DNA of 64,000 nucleotides from Craterostigma plantagineum (taxonomy: Eukaryota > Streptophyta > Magnoliopsida > Lamiales > Linderniaceae). Shown piece after piece: positions 1 through 12,400 of this stretch (the stretch's first letter is position 1; each line of letters begins with the position of its first letter). The position numbers and the translations under genes are program-made. Where the stretch lies: positions 1,736,001-1,800,000 of the forward strand of contig JAPQWV010000050.1 in the NCBI GenBank assembly GCA_027422505.1, read 5' to 3'. The notes under the pieces were generated by a model. The model worked only from the letters and a program-made list of their open reading frames with translations. It ran no database searches and was not told the origin of the DNA.

Positions 1-536
1 GTTCAATAGACGGTGAGCTTGGAGATCTCCTAAAGAAGAGGTCACAAGACAAGGTAAAGGAGAGACAATTGAAGAAGAGCACACACGCACACGCTTCCTC
101 CAATGCATACTTTAATACGTGCTCTTCGAGAACTCAGGATTATTGCACGAGAAGGAGATAACCAGCGGTCAATTGCAAATTGACACCAAGGGGATATTGT
201 TAAGAATTAATTTATTGTGGTCAATTAATTAGTTATCTTAGTCTTATATTTATTTAAGTGAACTATGCTTTAGTTTTAGAGCCTGGGGATCTTATTATTG
301 TAATGGGCTCACAAGGACTCAAGTATTATATAATAACATGTGGTTTAAATAATAAAATCCTAACACATAGGAGTGTCTTGTGTGAGAACAATAGTGTGAG
401 AATAATAGTGAGAGAATTTTTTCGAAGCTCCCAACCTTCTTCATACACACATCCCCCACGATATCAATTCTTCCCATAATTAAATCGTGCTTATATTGTC
501 CTATTGTTAGATTATTTGGATAGATTAGGACCAACA
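1..536 (+). mobile_element. 3' end of an LTR retroelement (internal tail, polypurine tract, 3' LTR)
   Basis: Bases 1-197 resemble the non-coding 3' part of the element at 55144-61777 (the same run from 'ggtgagcttgga' through 'gaagaggtcacaagacaa' to 'gataaccagcg'). They end in a purine-rich tract, AAGGGGATAT. The LTR then runs from TGTTAAGAATTA at 198 to ACCAACA at 536 (339 bp), close to the 335-362 bp LTRs of the related element. The 5' part lies outside the window. No pol coding is visible here. The relation to 55144-61777 is seen directly by matching; the LTR ends are inferred from TG...CA and the polypurine tract. Confidence 0.7.
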
Positions 537-1920
537 GAATGTCTCATTTCTGCAAGCACAAAACTAACTAAATGTGTGACGTGAGATATATTTTATTAGT
601 TGTTACATATGGTAGCCAAGAAGAATTTTTCGCATCTATTTTGTCCGGTGCTAATTTTTTGGAGTCTACATCAATTCATCAAGTTAAAAATAAACATGAT
701 TGGTGTTTGTGATTTTTCAAAGATTAACACCATTCAGAAAATATATTGAAGTTAGAAAATGATATATTACCTAGAAGACCTAGTCAAACAAGATTGATAT
801 TCCAATGGAGTTCTCAATAAAAGACAACGGGCACGGTTCTGATAACATAAGTGCTGCTACTTACTAAGACCTTACAACTTCGTAGTCCGACGTAGTTTAT
901 CTTAAGGAACGAGCAATCCATATGCCCCCACCAATAATTATGTTGACAATCCCATTTCAACAATACAATTGATGCTTCTCGAAAGTTTTCGAAATAACTT
1001 AAGTTCTCAAAGGATATATTCATCGGAAGCTTGTGTATTTATCGAGAGAAAGGAATCTCATAGAGTTGCTATGTTCCACATTTTGCTGGTCGTCCTAATC
1101 ATTGTCTAGAAATAAAAGTAGGAGTACCAATCATTATACTGTATATTGTGTAAGATGAATCGTTCGATTGGTTTCTGCAATGGAACACTTATAGATTTAC
1201 AGGCTATGAGATAAAGGAGATTGAAGTGAAGATATCATTGGGGCCAAGAATTGAAGAAATTCTCATACCAAGAGACAAGTTTTGCCATAAGTGTTAGGTA
1301 TGGGACTAACCCCTCGAACCGGTTAAATCTGCGACTCTTAAACCCACCTACTCAGTAGCAATGTTGAGGAATCCCACACCAGGGAATGTTAGGTATGGGA
1401 CTACTGTTCCTCGAGCCGATTACGCAAGAACAAAAAAAGGCCATTCTTAGTACGGTGTGGTTCGTGGACGAACTAGGCTGAAGCTGGTGGGCATGCGACA
1501 ACCGGGGTCGATGAAGGCGGGGAGTGATCGCCGGTGCCAAGGTGTACGGCAATGAGCGGCTCCTGAAAGACGTCTAGGCATAAGGGTACATGAATGAACT
1601 GATTCCACACCGAATGAGAGTGGGTAAGGAATGGTATTACTGACTTGATAAGTACTACTTACCACCAAGGTGCACCTTCCTTTTTCGGGAGCACATCCAT
1701 AAGAACTTCAAAGTTAAAGAGGATTGACATCAAGTAGCATTGGATGGGTAACCCCCTGAAAGTTAACCCAGGGTACGAGCGAGTGAGGACAAAGCACGTT
1801 GGGAAGACTAGTGGTGGTACAGTGAGGATGGGCTATCAATCTGTATGTTGTGGGACCAATCCCACATGACCCGGTGCAGGATCCAACAATAAGAAGAAGA
1901 CAATTTCCTTTTAAATACGA
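537..1920. other. Spacer without recognisable gene
   Basis: No coding sequence is supported. The only structure noticed is a short direct repeat, 'ttaggtatgggacta', at about 1295 and 1390 (about 95 bp apart), each followed by a cctcga(a/g)cc-type stretch. Short open frames here carry no recognisable motif. Confidence 0.5.
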
Positions 1921-2093
1921 TGTTATAATATTTTGATCCCCGATTTGTCCGGGAAATGACGATAATAAATTAAAGAAACGAAAATATATTTGGAGAGTGA
2001 ACACGAGAATTTATGTGGTTCGGTTAGAATGACATACATCCATGGTTCGGGGTAGAACTTCTTTATTATGTGGAGAGAATAAAGACAAGCATG
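1921..2093 (-). mobile_element. Old copia-type LTR remnant, minus strand (outer part)
   Basis: Read on the minus strand, this segment matches the R/U5 half of the copia LTRs at 8893-9441 and 13549-14097. The shared stretches are the 'attctaaccgaaccacat' neighbourhood, the 'ataataaagaagttct' stretch and the 'cgtcatttcccgg' tail. The end TGTTATAATA at 1921 fits an LTR terminus. The match resumes weakly after 5941 beyond an inserted gypsy element, so this LTR predates that insertion. It is strongly diverged and is not a copy of the young copia element. Confidence 0.55.
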
Positions 2094-3383
2094 TGATGAG
2101 TTAGGATTTTACATCATTTTTATACCCATTAAAAGTGCATTTTCGATTGTTATATATTCGAAATGTCTTCGAATATCTTATGTTTATATTGTATATCTTA
2201 TTTCATAGATATCGAGGTAAATTGGAGCTAAAATGATCGGGTATGGAAAGAAGCCGATAAAACACATGAAAGCATCTCACGACATCCCAAGCACGCAGCT
2301 TAGTTCATGCGAGTAGTTTATCGTGGGCAAGCAGGCAGCTCAAGCAAGCAACTAAACCATACAAAGGGGATATGATTACGTGAAGGCCAAGTCAACAAAG
2401 GAAAGTATTATTTATCCAAGAAGCCGCATAGATAGGAAGATCGAGTCAATTAAAGCCCAAGAAATCAGCCCATTATGCTTAAGTCGGTTTTTAGGTTCTT
2501 AATCCTATTTATAAACCTTCGACTGAAAAAAAAAGATAGGAGGAGCTGACGGCTGAAATAAGGGATCGACAACAGAGAATAAAAGAAAAGCAAAAGGCTG
2601 AAATAAGAGACTGACGCGAACACCGTAACGAGGGCGGTTTCTTGCCTTTTTAATATTTCGTTTTCGACAATGTTTTCTTTGGATTTATTGTCGTTTTCGT
2701 TTATTAATATGCTAGGCTAATTTCTTTTGTGATTGAGGCCGTGTGAGGCCGAATTATGACTACGTATTAATGCTATTATTATTTTATTTAATCGTATGAT
2801 TTGAGTTATGTGTTCGCTATTTGAGTTTAATGACGTGTGTGTGATCGGCCACCGCACACACGATTATTGACCTAGTACATGAGACCGAAAAGGTGATTAG
2901 AAAGGTTAGATCAAAATAGCGAGCACCACTACGTAAAACCGACCAGAGATGGAATTCGGTTTCGTATGTGTGGTTTCTGAGATCTTAGGCGCCGAAAGCG
3001 CCTAAACTCGGGGAATTTCACGAAGATTAATGCACGTGTAGGAACTACAGTCATATAGACATATAGCTGATTGGTTCTCTATTTACGTAGGGTTGCTATT
3101 GCGGGACAAACGAGTAGCACGTATGTTAGGAAATTTCACCTTGACTTGATTCATGTTGATTAGATAGATGATATTGCATGAAGACGTAGGAGTAATTTGT
3201 GCCGAGCATGTGTCTTAATCACGTCGTCGTTAATTGCTCTATCCTCATTTATTTTATTTGCGTTTATTTTATTATTTGCGTCTTTTATCTCTTTTATCAA
3301 ATCATCAAAACTATAAAAATTCCGTTAGTTTAAACTAGAATTAGGAATATTTTCTTAGAATTAATCGAGCTGTCTTCGTGGAT
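2094..3383 (+). repeat. Left LTR (3'-truncated) of the gypsy element
   Basis: It aligns with 4569-5864. Differences seen: six single-base length differences (always one base shorter here) and one T/G substitution at about 2508. It lacks the final 71 bp of the right LTR (5865-5935). Confidence 0.85.
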
Positions 3384-3409
3384 TTGAAGCTATACACCGG
3401 AGACTAGAC

Positions 3410-3982
3410 ATGATGCAAGCCAAGAACCCCGAGGAAGACGAATTGGTGAAAGTAGGAGAGCACTACTTCCCGGCTGATTTCATCGTATTGGATATGGAAG
3501 AAGATGATAACCTCCCATTGATACTTGGACGTCCGTTCCTAAACACGGCAAGAGCTGTCATTGATGTCGGTAACGGTAAACTTATTTTGCAAGTGGGGGA
3601 TGAGAAAGTGGAATTCGATGTTTACAAATCTATGAAACGCCCTACTGATGAATCTAGTTCCTTTATTGATATCTTTGAACCTTGTGCTTTTAAGTGTTCT
3701 GAGTCTTTCAGGTACAACTTGTCTGGAGAGAATACCAGCAAGCTGAAGGACCGCCAGAACACGAAGGCTGATGCTCGAGTAGATGCGCCAAACGGGAACA
3801 CATCTAAATCTAACTATAACATAGTTTCTTCTGTGTTGAATTTTAACAGATGGACGCCATGGACTAAAAAAAGCAGTGGCTCTAAATCTATCAAGAAGGT
3901 GGTTTCACCGAAGAAAAGAAGAAGCTTCGTCGAAAAAACTGCACAGAGGATAGCATCTACATATGGCGAACAAAAAAAATAA
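3410..3982 (+). CDS. Gypsy retropepsin fragment
   Basis: This open frame of 190 codons is the only coding remnant in the deleted gypsy element. Residues about 10-80 match the plant retroviral-type aspartic protease seen in Tat/Athila polyproteins: a V-x-VG-x-(Y/F)-x-FPADF strand, then VLDMEED, then LGRPFLNTARAVIDV, the hallmark flap-to-C-terminal segment. The catalytic DTG triad that should lie upstream is not present; it was lost at the internal deletion at about 3383. The remaining residues are Lys/Ser-rich linker with no RT motif. It is an N- and C-truncated piece of pol and not a host gene. The first ATG is simply the first in frame. Confidence 0.7.
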   Translation: MMQAKNPEEDELVKVGEHYFPADFIVLDMEEDDNLPLILGRPFLNTARAVIDVGNGKLILQVGDEKVEFDVYKSMKRPTDESSSFIDIFEPCAFKCSESFRYNLSGENTSKLKDRQNTKADARVDAPNGNTSKSNYNIVSSVLNFNRWTPWTKKSSGSKSIKKVVSPKKRRSFVEKTAQRIASTYGEQKK

Positions 3983-4568
3983 TAAAGCGGACGAGAAGAG
4001 CTATAAAAGGAAAAAGGATGAGTTGAGTGAAAAATAGGCACGACGTTAGAAGAGCGAAATAAGTGGTTAGAAGAGCGATCCGATGATTGACACGTTTGAT
4101 ATTTTTAGCTCACTTTCCCATATGTCGCACCTTCAGACCCGAGCCCCATTACAACCTTTGATAAAGACCCTTTGATTCGTACATGACTTCTATTATGTGA
4201 CTATGATGTGATATATTTGCAAGCATAGAGTAATATCTTTTCATGTCGTGCATTGAGCGTCTTTATACAGATCCCTTTGAAAAAAAACACTTCGAGCGAC
4301 TTGAGCGATCCTTGTGAGAGTTGTGGATTGATGCGTGGTATAATTCTAGAAATGTCTTTCATGCTATGATAAGATTGCGACTTATTACTTCATGCCTCGT
4401 GTTTTGATTAGATCGTTCATTAGTCGATGATTATCTCGACTTTATATGCTTTTACGTTTCCTGAGATGAAACAGGAGAATTTCATTGACTGATGTTTTAT
4501 AATCCTAACTTGATTTAGTTTATTTCGCTTTTATGATCGAGGACGATCGAATCTAGTTTGGGGGTTGT

Positions 4569-5935
4569 TGATGAGTTAGGATTTTACATCATTTTTATAC
4601 CCATTAAAAGTGCATTTTCGATTGTTATATATTCGAAATGTCTTCGAATATCTTATGTTTATATTGTATATCTTATTTCATAGATATCGAGGTAAATTGG
4701 AGCTAAAATGATCGGGTATGGAAAGAAGCCGATAAAACACATGAAAGCATCTCACGACATCCCAAGCACGCAGCTTAGTTCATGCGAGTAGTTTATCGTG
4801 GGCAAGCAGGCAGCTCAAGCAAGCAACTAAACCATACAAAGGGGATATGATTACGTGAAGGCCAAGTCAACAAAGGAAAGTATTATTTATCCAAGAAGCA
4901 CGCATAGATAGGAAGAATCGAGTCAATTAAAGCCCAAGAAATCAGCCCATTATGCTTAAGTCGGTTTTTAGGTTCTTAATCCTAGTTATAAACCTTCGAC
5001 TGAAAAAAAAAAGATAGGAGGAGCTGACGGCTGAAATAAGGGATCGACAACAGAGAATAAAAGAAAAGCAAAAGGCTGAAATAAAGAGACTGACGCGAAC
5101 ACCGTAACGAGGGCGGTTTCTTGCCTTTTTAATATTTCGTTTTCGACAATGTTTTCTTTGGATTTATTGTCGTTTTCGTTTATTAATATGCTAGGCTAAT
5201 TTCTTTTGTGATTGAGGCCGTGTGAGGCCGAATTATGACTACGTATTAATGCTATTATTATTTTATTTAATCGTATGATTTGAGTTATGTGTTCGCTATT
5301 TGAGTTTAATGACGTGTGTGTGATCGGCCACCGCACACACGATTATTGACCTAGTACATGAGACCGAAAAGGTGATTAGAAAGGTTAGATCAAAATAGCG
5401 AGCACCACTACGTAAAACCGACCAGAGATGGAATTCGGTTTCGTATGTGTGGTTTTCTGAGATCTTAGGCGCCGAAAGCGCCTAAACTCGGGGAATTTCA
5501 CGAAGAATTAATGCACGTGTAGGAACTACAGTCATATAGACATATAGCTGATTGGTTCTCTATTTACGTAGGGTTGCTATTGCGGGACAAACGAGTAGCA
5601 CGTATGTTAGGAAATTTCACCTTGACTTGATTCATGTTGATTAGATAGATGATATTGCATGAAGACGTAGGAGTAATTTGTGCCGAGCATGTGTCTTAAT
5701 CACGTCGTCGTTAATTGCTCTATCCTCATTTATTTTATTTGCGTTTATTTTATTATTTGCGTCTTTTATCTCTTTTATCAAATCATCAAAACTATAAAAA
5801 TTCCGTTAGTTTAAACTAGAATTAGGAATATTTTCTTAGAATTAATCGAGCTGTCTTCGTGGATCGATACTCGGACTTTGTCCGTTTTATACTACTTGCA
5901 CGACCTAGTACACTTGCTAGAATTTGAGCGTGTCA
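4569..5935 (+). repeat. Right LTR of the gypsy element
   Basis: 1367 bp, TGATGAG...TGTCA, preceded by the polypurine tract and followed by the GCATG target duplication. This is the complete LTR of the pair. Confidence 0.85.
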
Positions 5936-5940
5936 GCATG

Positions 5941-6500
5941 CCTCGTAAGGATGAAGTGTAGAAAAACAACTACAACGACTATAAGGATAAATGAACGGAC
6001 TGACAGACGATATATTGTGCTGTGATGTGTTTCTTTCCTTCGATTAGTGTTGGTACTTATAGGCAAAGCTTTGCTTTGAGCACCCATGTAAACGCATGCA
6101 GTACAAGTCATACTTGTGGGCGCACACCTTTGACAAGCATGATCGCTCAAACTCAAAGTATGCTTCGCTCCATAACGTGATTTTCGCACTTTTTTTCGCT
6201 CAATAGTTACTCCACAAAAGCTCTCTCGAAAAGTGTCATACGTAGCTCAAAAATCTCCTCATCTTTATAGGCATTGGTTCCCTCTTGAATTGGTAAAAGA
6301 TCCCTTGAATATCTACTAATCTTTGAAGATCTCCCCAAGCATAGTAAATATTTGAGTCGAACCTTGATTCCTTCTCTTGATCTTCATATCTTCTATTTAC
6401 GGTATTTGAAATCTTCTATTTTTGGCATGTTGGTGCATCTCTTATTTTGGGGAAGGAAGACAAAATCTTCTTTCAAATCTTCACCATCTTGACATTAACA
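5941..6500 (-). mobile_element. Continuation of the old minus-strand copia LTR; polypurine-like end near 6472-6496
   Basis: Immediately after the gypsy target duplication the sequence still resembles the reverse complement of the copia LTR U3 (for example 'aacaactacaacgactataagga'), increasingly diverged. At about 6472-6496 the minus strand reads a polypurine-like tract (TCAAGATGGTGAAGATTTG) resembling the copia one (TCAAGGTGGAGATTTG). VHA-A intron sequence begins at about 6500. I infer a copia 3' remnant truncating the 5' part of VHA-A copy 1. Confidence 0.4.
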
Positions 6501-7060
6501 ACATTATTTTTTGCCTAGAGCTGTAGGTTTTTGTGCTTTTAAGCATTTCCCTCGTTTTTCAGGATACAGTTCTCGAACTCGAATTTCAAGGAGTCAAGAA
6601 ACAGTTCGCCATGCTTCAGGTTAGCATTTGGCAACAGTGAATTGTTCCACATATGAGAACGCTGGAAACGTCATCTTCAACCGAAACATATTTTCTTCAA
6701 CTTCTGTGCAGACCTGTCCTGTCCGTACACCTGGATCTGTTGCTTCGAAACTTGCTGCTGATACTCCTCTATTGACTGGGCAGGTGGCGATTTAGGGATG
6801 AAGTATGCCTCCCTTTTCAGTGTTCTTCCTTGTGAACTAATTACTGGGCAAATTTTGATTACTTTATTTCACACAGCGTGTTCTTGATGCACTACCTGTG
6901 CCATTCCTGGTGCGTTTAGCTGTGGGAAAGCAGTCATTAGTCAGACATGTTGATCGAGCAGCACCTTTGAGGTCACAATTCAATGTACTTTCGATGTATG
7001 CTAGCGTTCTTACTGATTTGAGCTATTCGGAGCTCAATCAGATCAAAACAGCAACACTAA

Positions 7061-7085
7061 CACACACACACACACACACACACAC
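7061..7085 (+). repeat. (CA)n microsatellite
   Basis: About 12 perfect CA units inside the solo-LTR-like insert. Confidence 0.9.
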
Positions 7086-7419
7086 CTTTGACAGAGTATT
7101 TAACGTGGTTCGGCTACGTTTAGCCTACGTCCACGGATCAACCGAGCCCTGTCTTGTATTACTCTCAACACAAAAATTACAGACCTCACATCACTCTACA
7201 ATTTTCGTCTTTACACCTCTCCGAGATTCGCACTCTACACAAAACTAAGAGCTCACCAAGATGATGATTTAACCCAGAAATTACAAAACTTATATAAGCT
7301 TGAGTCATGCCAAAGGTGTGACTTGTAGTCAATCCTAGCCTTACATTTCATCTGATCCGACGTCCCAAATCACTCCACGTGGCCCGTGCTTTAATTCATG
7401 ACTCAAGCAAGCAACTTGT

Positions 7420-7640
7420 GACTCTTCACGGCCTAGCTCCCTCTCTGTCACGGCCATGAAGCCATCGAATTCCCGCCTTTGCTCGCTCACTGTCAGTAGT
7501 CACGGCCGTGACTCCATCGAGGCTTAATTCCTTCAATTCTGTCGAGGGTCACGGCCTTGTGCTCTACCTGTCACGGCCGTGACATAAGCGGGCAACACCC
7601 GCTCATTTTCAAACTGCAAGTGGTCACGACTGTGACCTCC
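7420..7640 (+). repeat. Cluster of GTCACGGCCGTGAC palindromes
   Basis: Perfect 14-bp palindromes lie at 7499-7512 and 7570-7583. Near copies occur at about 7425, 7447 (TCACGGCCATGA), 7549 (TCACGGCCTTG) and 7623 (TCACGACTGTGA). They sit in the U3/U5-like part of the solo LTR. Confidence 0.8.
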
Positions 7641-8378
7641 CTACTTAACTAGACTAAACATTCTTTTATTTTATCCTGCCTACTTGGCAGCTCGTTTGGC
7701 ATCATTTTACGAGCGTGCTGGGAAGGTTAAGTGTCTTGGTGGTCCTGAAAGAACTGGAAGTGTTACTATTGTTGGGGCAGTTTCTCCTCCTGGAGGAGAC
7801 TTCTCTGATCCAGTTACGTCAGCTACTCTCAGTATAGTACAAGTAAGTTAAAGTGATATAATGTTGTCGGGGTACATTCTTTGATGCACCTTAGTGTGAC
7901 CCCTAATTTGTTTCCCTTATTTAGGTCTTCTGGGGTCTGGACAAAAAGTTGGCACGGCGGAAACATTTCCCGTCGGTGAACTGGCTTATTTCTTACTGAG
8001 GTACTCAGGGGTATATACCTATTGTCAGCTATGTTTGTCCTTGCATTTCTTAAGATCTGTCCGATTTGTGGTTTGTCCTTTTTCAATATGCAAGGATATT
8101 TGTGATAGCAATATGGTTTGTATTCTGAAGCTTTTGTTTTTTTAGGCACTAGAATCCTTTTATGAGAGGTTTGATCCAGATTTCATAGATATCAGGACAA
8201 AAGCTCGTGAAGTGCTGCAGAGAGAAGATGATCTTAATGAAATTGTGCGAAGCTAAATATCTTAGCGCGAAGAATTCAATGTTCACGCAATTGCGGTCAC
8301 TCTACAATTATCTCTATTTCCATCTCAAATGAAAAATTCTTCTTTTGAATTCTGTTTGCAGCTCGTTGGAAAAGATGC

Positions 8379-8894
8379 TGTTGTGTTTATATCAATCTAT
8401 TCACAAGAATCACAAAAACTGTAAAGAAGACACAAGGTTAACGTGGTTCTTCTCAATTCACAAATGCGAATTGAGCTTACATCCACGGAAGAATCCGATC
8501 TTCAATTGATTGTATCAAGATGTTATACAAGCTCTCTTCACTCTTCTTTTCTCTCTCAGCTCAGAAGAAAATACACAGAAAGCTTAAACACTTCTAATCA
8601 ATACACAAGATCGCAGATGAAAATGAAGAACGCTCGATAATGATGATTATCACAACTGTCATTTTATGTCGACATCATCTTGTAACAGCTTGTAAATAGC
8701 AAATACTCCAGGTCAGCACAACTTATAAACTTGCTCTTGTCACCAGCAACTTCTCCATATTCATAGCTGAACGATTTCAGCAATTCTTCACAGCAGTTTT
8801 CAGCTCTTTACCAGAGAACTTTCAGCAAAGATCCAAGCATTCAAGTCGTCAACTTTGCTTGAATCTGCATTCAAGCTTATGACTATCTTCAACA
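8379..8894 (+). mobile_element. LTR-like segment joined to the 5' end of the copia element
   Basis: It begins TGTTGTG directly after the VHA-A exon base 8378 and ends TTCAACA at 8894, where the copia LTR body starts (TTAGGTGAGC). It contains the 'aacgtggttc ... acatccacgg' block typical of the other LTRs here. GATGC at 8374-8378 precedes it, and the matching GATGC lies beyond the copia element at 14098-14102. The two elements are therefore bracketed together by one target duplication. Confidence 0.6.
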
Positions 8895-9441
8895 TTAGGT
8901 GAGCTTTGGTAGGTATTGACTATTCAACAAACTTAGCTATTAAGAATGGAAAACGTGGACAAAGAAAAAGCAAAGGAATACTTACTATTCCTGTATCAGG
9001 CGCCGTGGTCAAAGAACCATATGAAGGGAAGAATTGTTTGCAGCCACATTTTATATTCAAAGGAGCAGCTCTTTTCACATGGCATAACATCAAATCCCAT
9101 CAGCTATAAATAGAGCCATTCGCAGATGGAAATAACTCGCCTCAGGCCATATAAACACCACAACATCGTCAGCGAGGGTTTATTCCTCGGTCACACTTCT
9201 CCGATATTTCTTGTGTAGCATACTCCTTATATTGTTGTAGCTACTTTTGTATCACGTCAGTGTACGTGTCTGTAATATCTCCACATAATAAAGAAGTTCT
9301 ACCCTCCGGCCCGTGGACGTAGGTCATTCTGACCGAACCACGTAAATCTCGTGCCACTGTCCAAATTTATTTTTCGTCTCTATTATTTTTATCGTCATTT
9401 TTCGGGCAAATAATTATCGGGAATTTCCGCATATCCTAACA
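8893..9441 (+). repeat. 5' LTR of the copia element
   Basis: Matches 13549-14097 with about four substitutions and ends CCTAACA before the primer site. Confidence 0.9.
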
Positions 9442-9481
9442 AATTGGTATCAGAGACAACCCGATTTATTTTTTAGCCACC

Positions 9482-12400
9482 ATGACGATAACAAAAATGT
9501 CAATTGAAAAGTTCGACAGAAATGTCAACTTTGCAATGTGGAGTCTCAAGATGGAGGCCATACTCATTCAAGACGGTTGCGAGGTGGCGCTTGAAGGCGC
9601 AAAGAAGAAACCAACCGAAATGAAGGACGATCAATTTAATTAATTGGACAAGAAAGCCAGATCGGCTATTATATTAAATCTCTCTTACGAGGTTTTACAA
9701 GAAGTCGCCACGGAGACGACGGCCATGGGTATGTGGGATGCGTTAAAAGCTATCTACATGAAGAAGACTAAGGAGAATCGGCTTTATTTAAAGCAGAAGC
9801 TTTACAGTATGAAAATGATGGAAGGTACTTCATTTCTTTCGCATCTCGATAAATTCGATTCTATCATTATTGATTTGGCGAACGTAGAAGTAAAAGTGAC
9901 GGACGAAGATCAGGCCATAATATTGTTGTGTTCCCTTCCCTCGTCTTTAAAACATTTTCGTGACACGATTATATACGGAAAAGACACGATATCATATTCT
10001 AGTGTCAAATCCGCTTTACAATCGAAAGAACAGATAGACAGGGATATTATGGGAGAAACAAGTGGTAGCCAGGCAGAAGGCCTGTTTGCACGGGGAAGAC
10101 CAGAACGTAGAGATGCTGAAAGTAGCAGATCTAAAGAAAGGTCAAAATCCATGTACAGAAATAAAGTCTGTAATTTTTGCAAGAAAAAGGGACACATTAA
10201 AGCTGATTGTTTTAAATTAAAAAATAAGGAGAAAAATAATCAGCAATTTAATAAACCCGCCGAAGCTAGTTTAGCTGCTGATGAGAGCGATGGAACTATA
10301 TTTGTAGCAACTGCAAATATTATTAGGTCTGATAATGAGTGGATCTTAGATTCGGGTTGTTCTTACCACATAAGTCGGAGTCGGGACTATTTTTCCACAT
10401 ATGAAAATTTTGATGGTGGATATGTCTTAATGGGAAATGATGCTCCGTGTAAAGTTGTTGGTAAAGGCACAGTTAGGATCAAGATGTTCGACGGAATCAT
10501 CCGAACGCTCACCGAAGTCAGACACATTCCAGATATGAAGAGAAATCTTGTCTCTTTAGGCACACTTGAATCTCAAGGGTGCAGGTTCTCAGGTGAAGGT
10601 GGAGTTTTAAAGATTGCCAGAGGTGCCCTTGTCGTGATGAAAGCTTGCAGGTCTGGAAATTTATATATTTTGCAGGGAACTACTGTTACAGGTTCTGCTG
10701 CAGTTTCGACATCCCCGGAGGTTGATACCACGAGATTATGGCATATGCGTCTTGGACACATAGGAGAAAAAGGCTTGACGATTTTGAGCAAGCGGGGCCT
10801 ACTTTGCGGTCAAAGTACAGGTAAGATGGACTTTTGCGAACACTGTATTTTTGGGAAGCAGAAACGAGTCAGCTTCAATTCACCAGCAGTCCACAGGACG
10901 AAAGGTACTTTGGACTATATTCATTCTGATGTATGGGGTCCTTCTCGTGTTCCGTCCAAAGGTGGTGCAAGATATATGTTGACTTTCATTGATGATTTTT
11001 CAAGGAAAGTTTGGGTCTATTTTCTTAAGCAGAAAAGTGATGTTTTCCTAACGTTTAAACAATGGAAGGCTTTGATTGAAAAGCAGACAGGAAAACAGAT
11101 CAAGCGGTTGCGGACAGATAATGGTTTAGAATTTTGCGGAAGCGAGTTCAATGAGTTCTGCAAGAATGAAGGAATTGCTCGACATCACACTGTTCGAATG
11201 ACTCCTCAACAAAATGGTGTTTCCGAGCGCATGAACCGGACGCTTTTAGAGAGAGATCGATGTATGATCTCCAACGCTGGGTTGACAAATGATTTTTGGG
11301 CTGAAGCTATCGCCGCAGCATGTTATATTGTCAACAGCTCACCGTGTTCACCGATCAATTTCAAGACTCCTGAGGAAGTATGGTCAGGTACTCCTGCTGA
11401 TTACTCAAACTTAAGAATATTTGGGTGCCCAGCTTATATGCACGTAAACGAGGGAAAGTTAGAGCCTAGAGCTAAGAAATGTATTTTCCTCAGTTACGCT
11501 TCAGGGGTGAAAGGATATAGACTATATAATCCTGATCCCAAGTCACCCAAATTTATAATCAGCAGAGATGTTACATTTGACGAGTCTTCTATGTTACATT
11601 CAAAAGAGTCTAATAATTCTTCTGATCAAGAAAAGAAGGATAGTGTACACAGCGAGGTGGAGCTCGAGATCAGCAAAGATCCTTCAGATGATTCTGCTAC
11701 GAGTTCAACAGATCAAGAGGATGAGCCAGAACCTGATTTAGATCCTGTTGAAGATGAAAGTACCGAGCAGGAATATTATATAGCCAGAGATAGGGAGAGA
11801 CGGGAGATTCGACTACCACAGCGGTACGTGAATTTAGTTTCGTATGCTTTATCAGTGGCGCAAGAAACAGGTGGAGGCAGCGAACCTTCTACCTATTCGG
11901 AGGCAATAATCGATGATAATTCTGATAAGTGGTTGGTAGCGATGAATAAAGAAATGGAGTCTCTGCACAAGAACGGTACGTGGATTCTTGTGCCGCCGCC
12001 GAAGAAAAAGAAAATAGTCGGATGTAAGTGGGTCTTCAAAAAGAAAGAAGGTTTATCTGGTTCTGACAATGCAAGGTATAAGGCGCGATTAGTCGCGAAA
12101 GGCTATAGTCAGGTACAAGGTGTTGATTTGAATGATGTTTTCTCACCTGTCGTTAGACATAGCTCTATTCGTGTATTATTTGCATTCGTTGCCATGTATG
12201 ATTTGGAGTTAGAACAGCTTGACGTCAAGACGTCGTTCTTACATGGCGATTTAGATGAACAGATCTATATGAAGCAACCTGAAGGCTTCATAGTTGAAGG
12301 AAAGGAAGACCAAGTTTGTTTACTGAAGAAATCCTTATATGGATTAAAGCAGTCTCCAAGACAGTGGTATAAACGTTTTGATTCTTTCATGTTGGGTCAT

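Larger units (their letters stand above)
2094..5935 (+). mobile_element. Young, internally deleted Ty3/gypsy LTR retrotransposon (protease fragment only)
   Basis: Long LTRs flank an internal region of only about 1.2 kb. The left LTR is 2094-3383, truncated at its 3' end; the right LTR is 4569-5935, TGATGAG...GTGTCA. A perfect 5-bp target duplication, GCATG, lies at 2089-2093 and 5936-5940. A polypurine tract (AGTTTGGGGG) ends just before 4566. The left LTR joins the protease region directly at about 3383, so the LTR end, primer site and gag were lost in one deletion; RT, RNase H and integrase are also absent. The two LTRs differ at about seven positions over 1.29 kb, so the insertion is recent. 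The protease type suggests the Tat/Athila side of gypsy. It must be mobilised in trans if at all. Confidence 0.85.
6948..7650 (+). mobile_element. Solo-LTR-like insertion in VHA-A copy 1
   Basis: VHA-A P-loop exon sequence stops at 6947 and the next bases, TGTTGATCG, fit an LTR start. Inside is the 'acgtggttcgg ... cctacgtccacgga' block shared with the LTRs at 8379 and 45509. VHA-A intron sequence returns by about 7650 (compare 'ttgactaaacattc' at 46494). No target duplication is visible because the flanks come from different introns, so a deletion accompanied or followed the insertion. The 3' end is approximate. Confidence 0.5.

Noticed and set aside
1290..1720. Possible SINE with tRNA-like B box near 1310
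   Set aside because: Only a loose GGTTCGA match on the minus strand, no A box, no poly-A tail or target duplication.
7829..8149. Minus-strand 106-codon frame
   Set aside because: Antisense to VHA-A exons and introns, and repeated in the other copy only because the locus is duplicated.
8906..9109. 67-codon frame repeated at 13562-13765
   Set aside because: It is LTR sequence, duplicated because both LTRs carry it.
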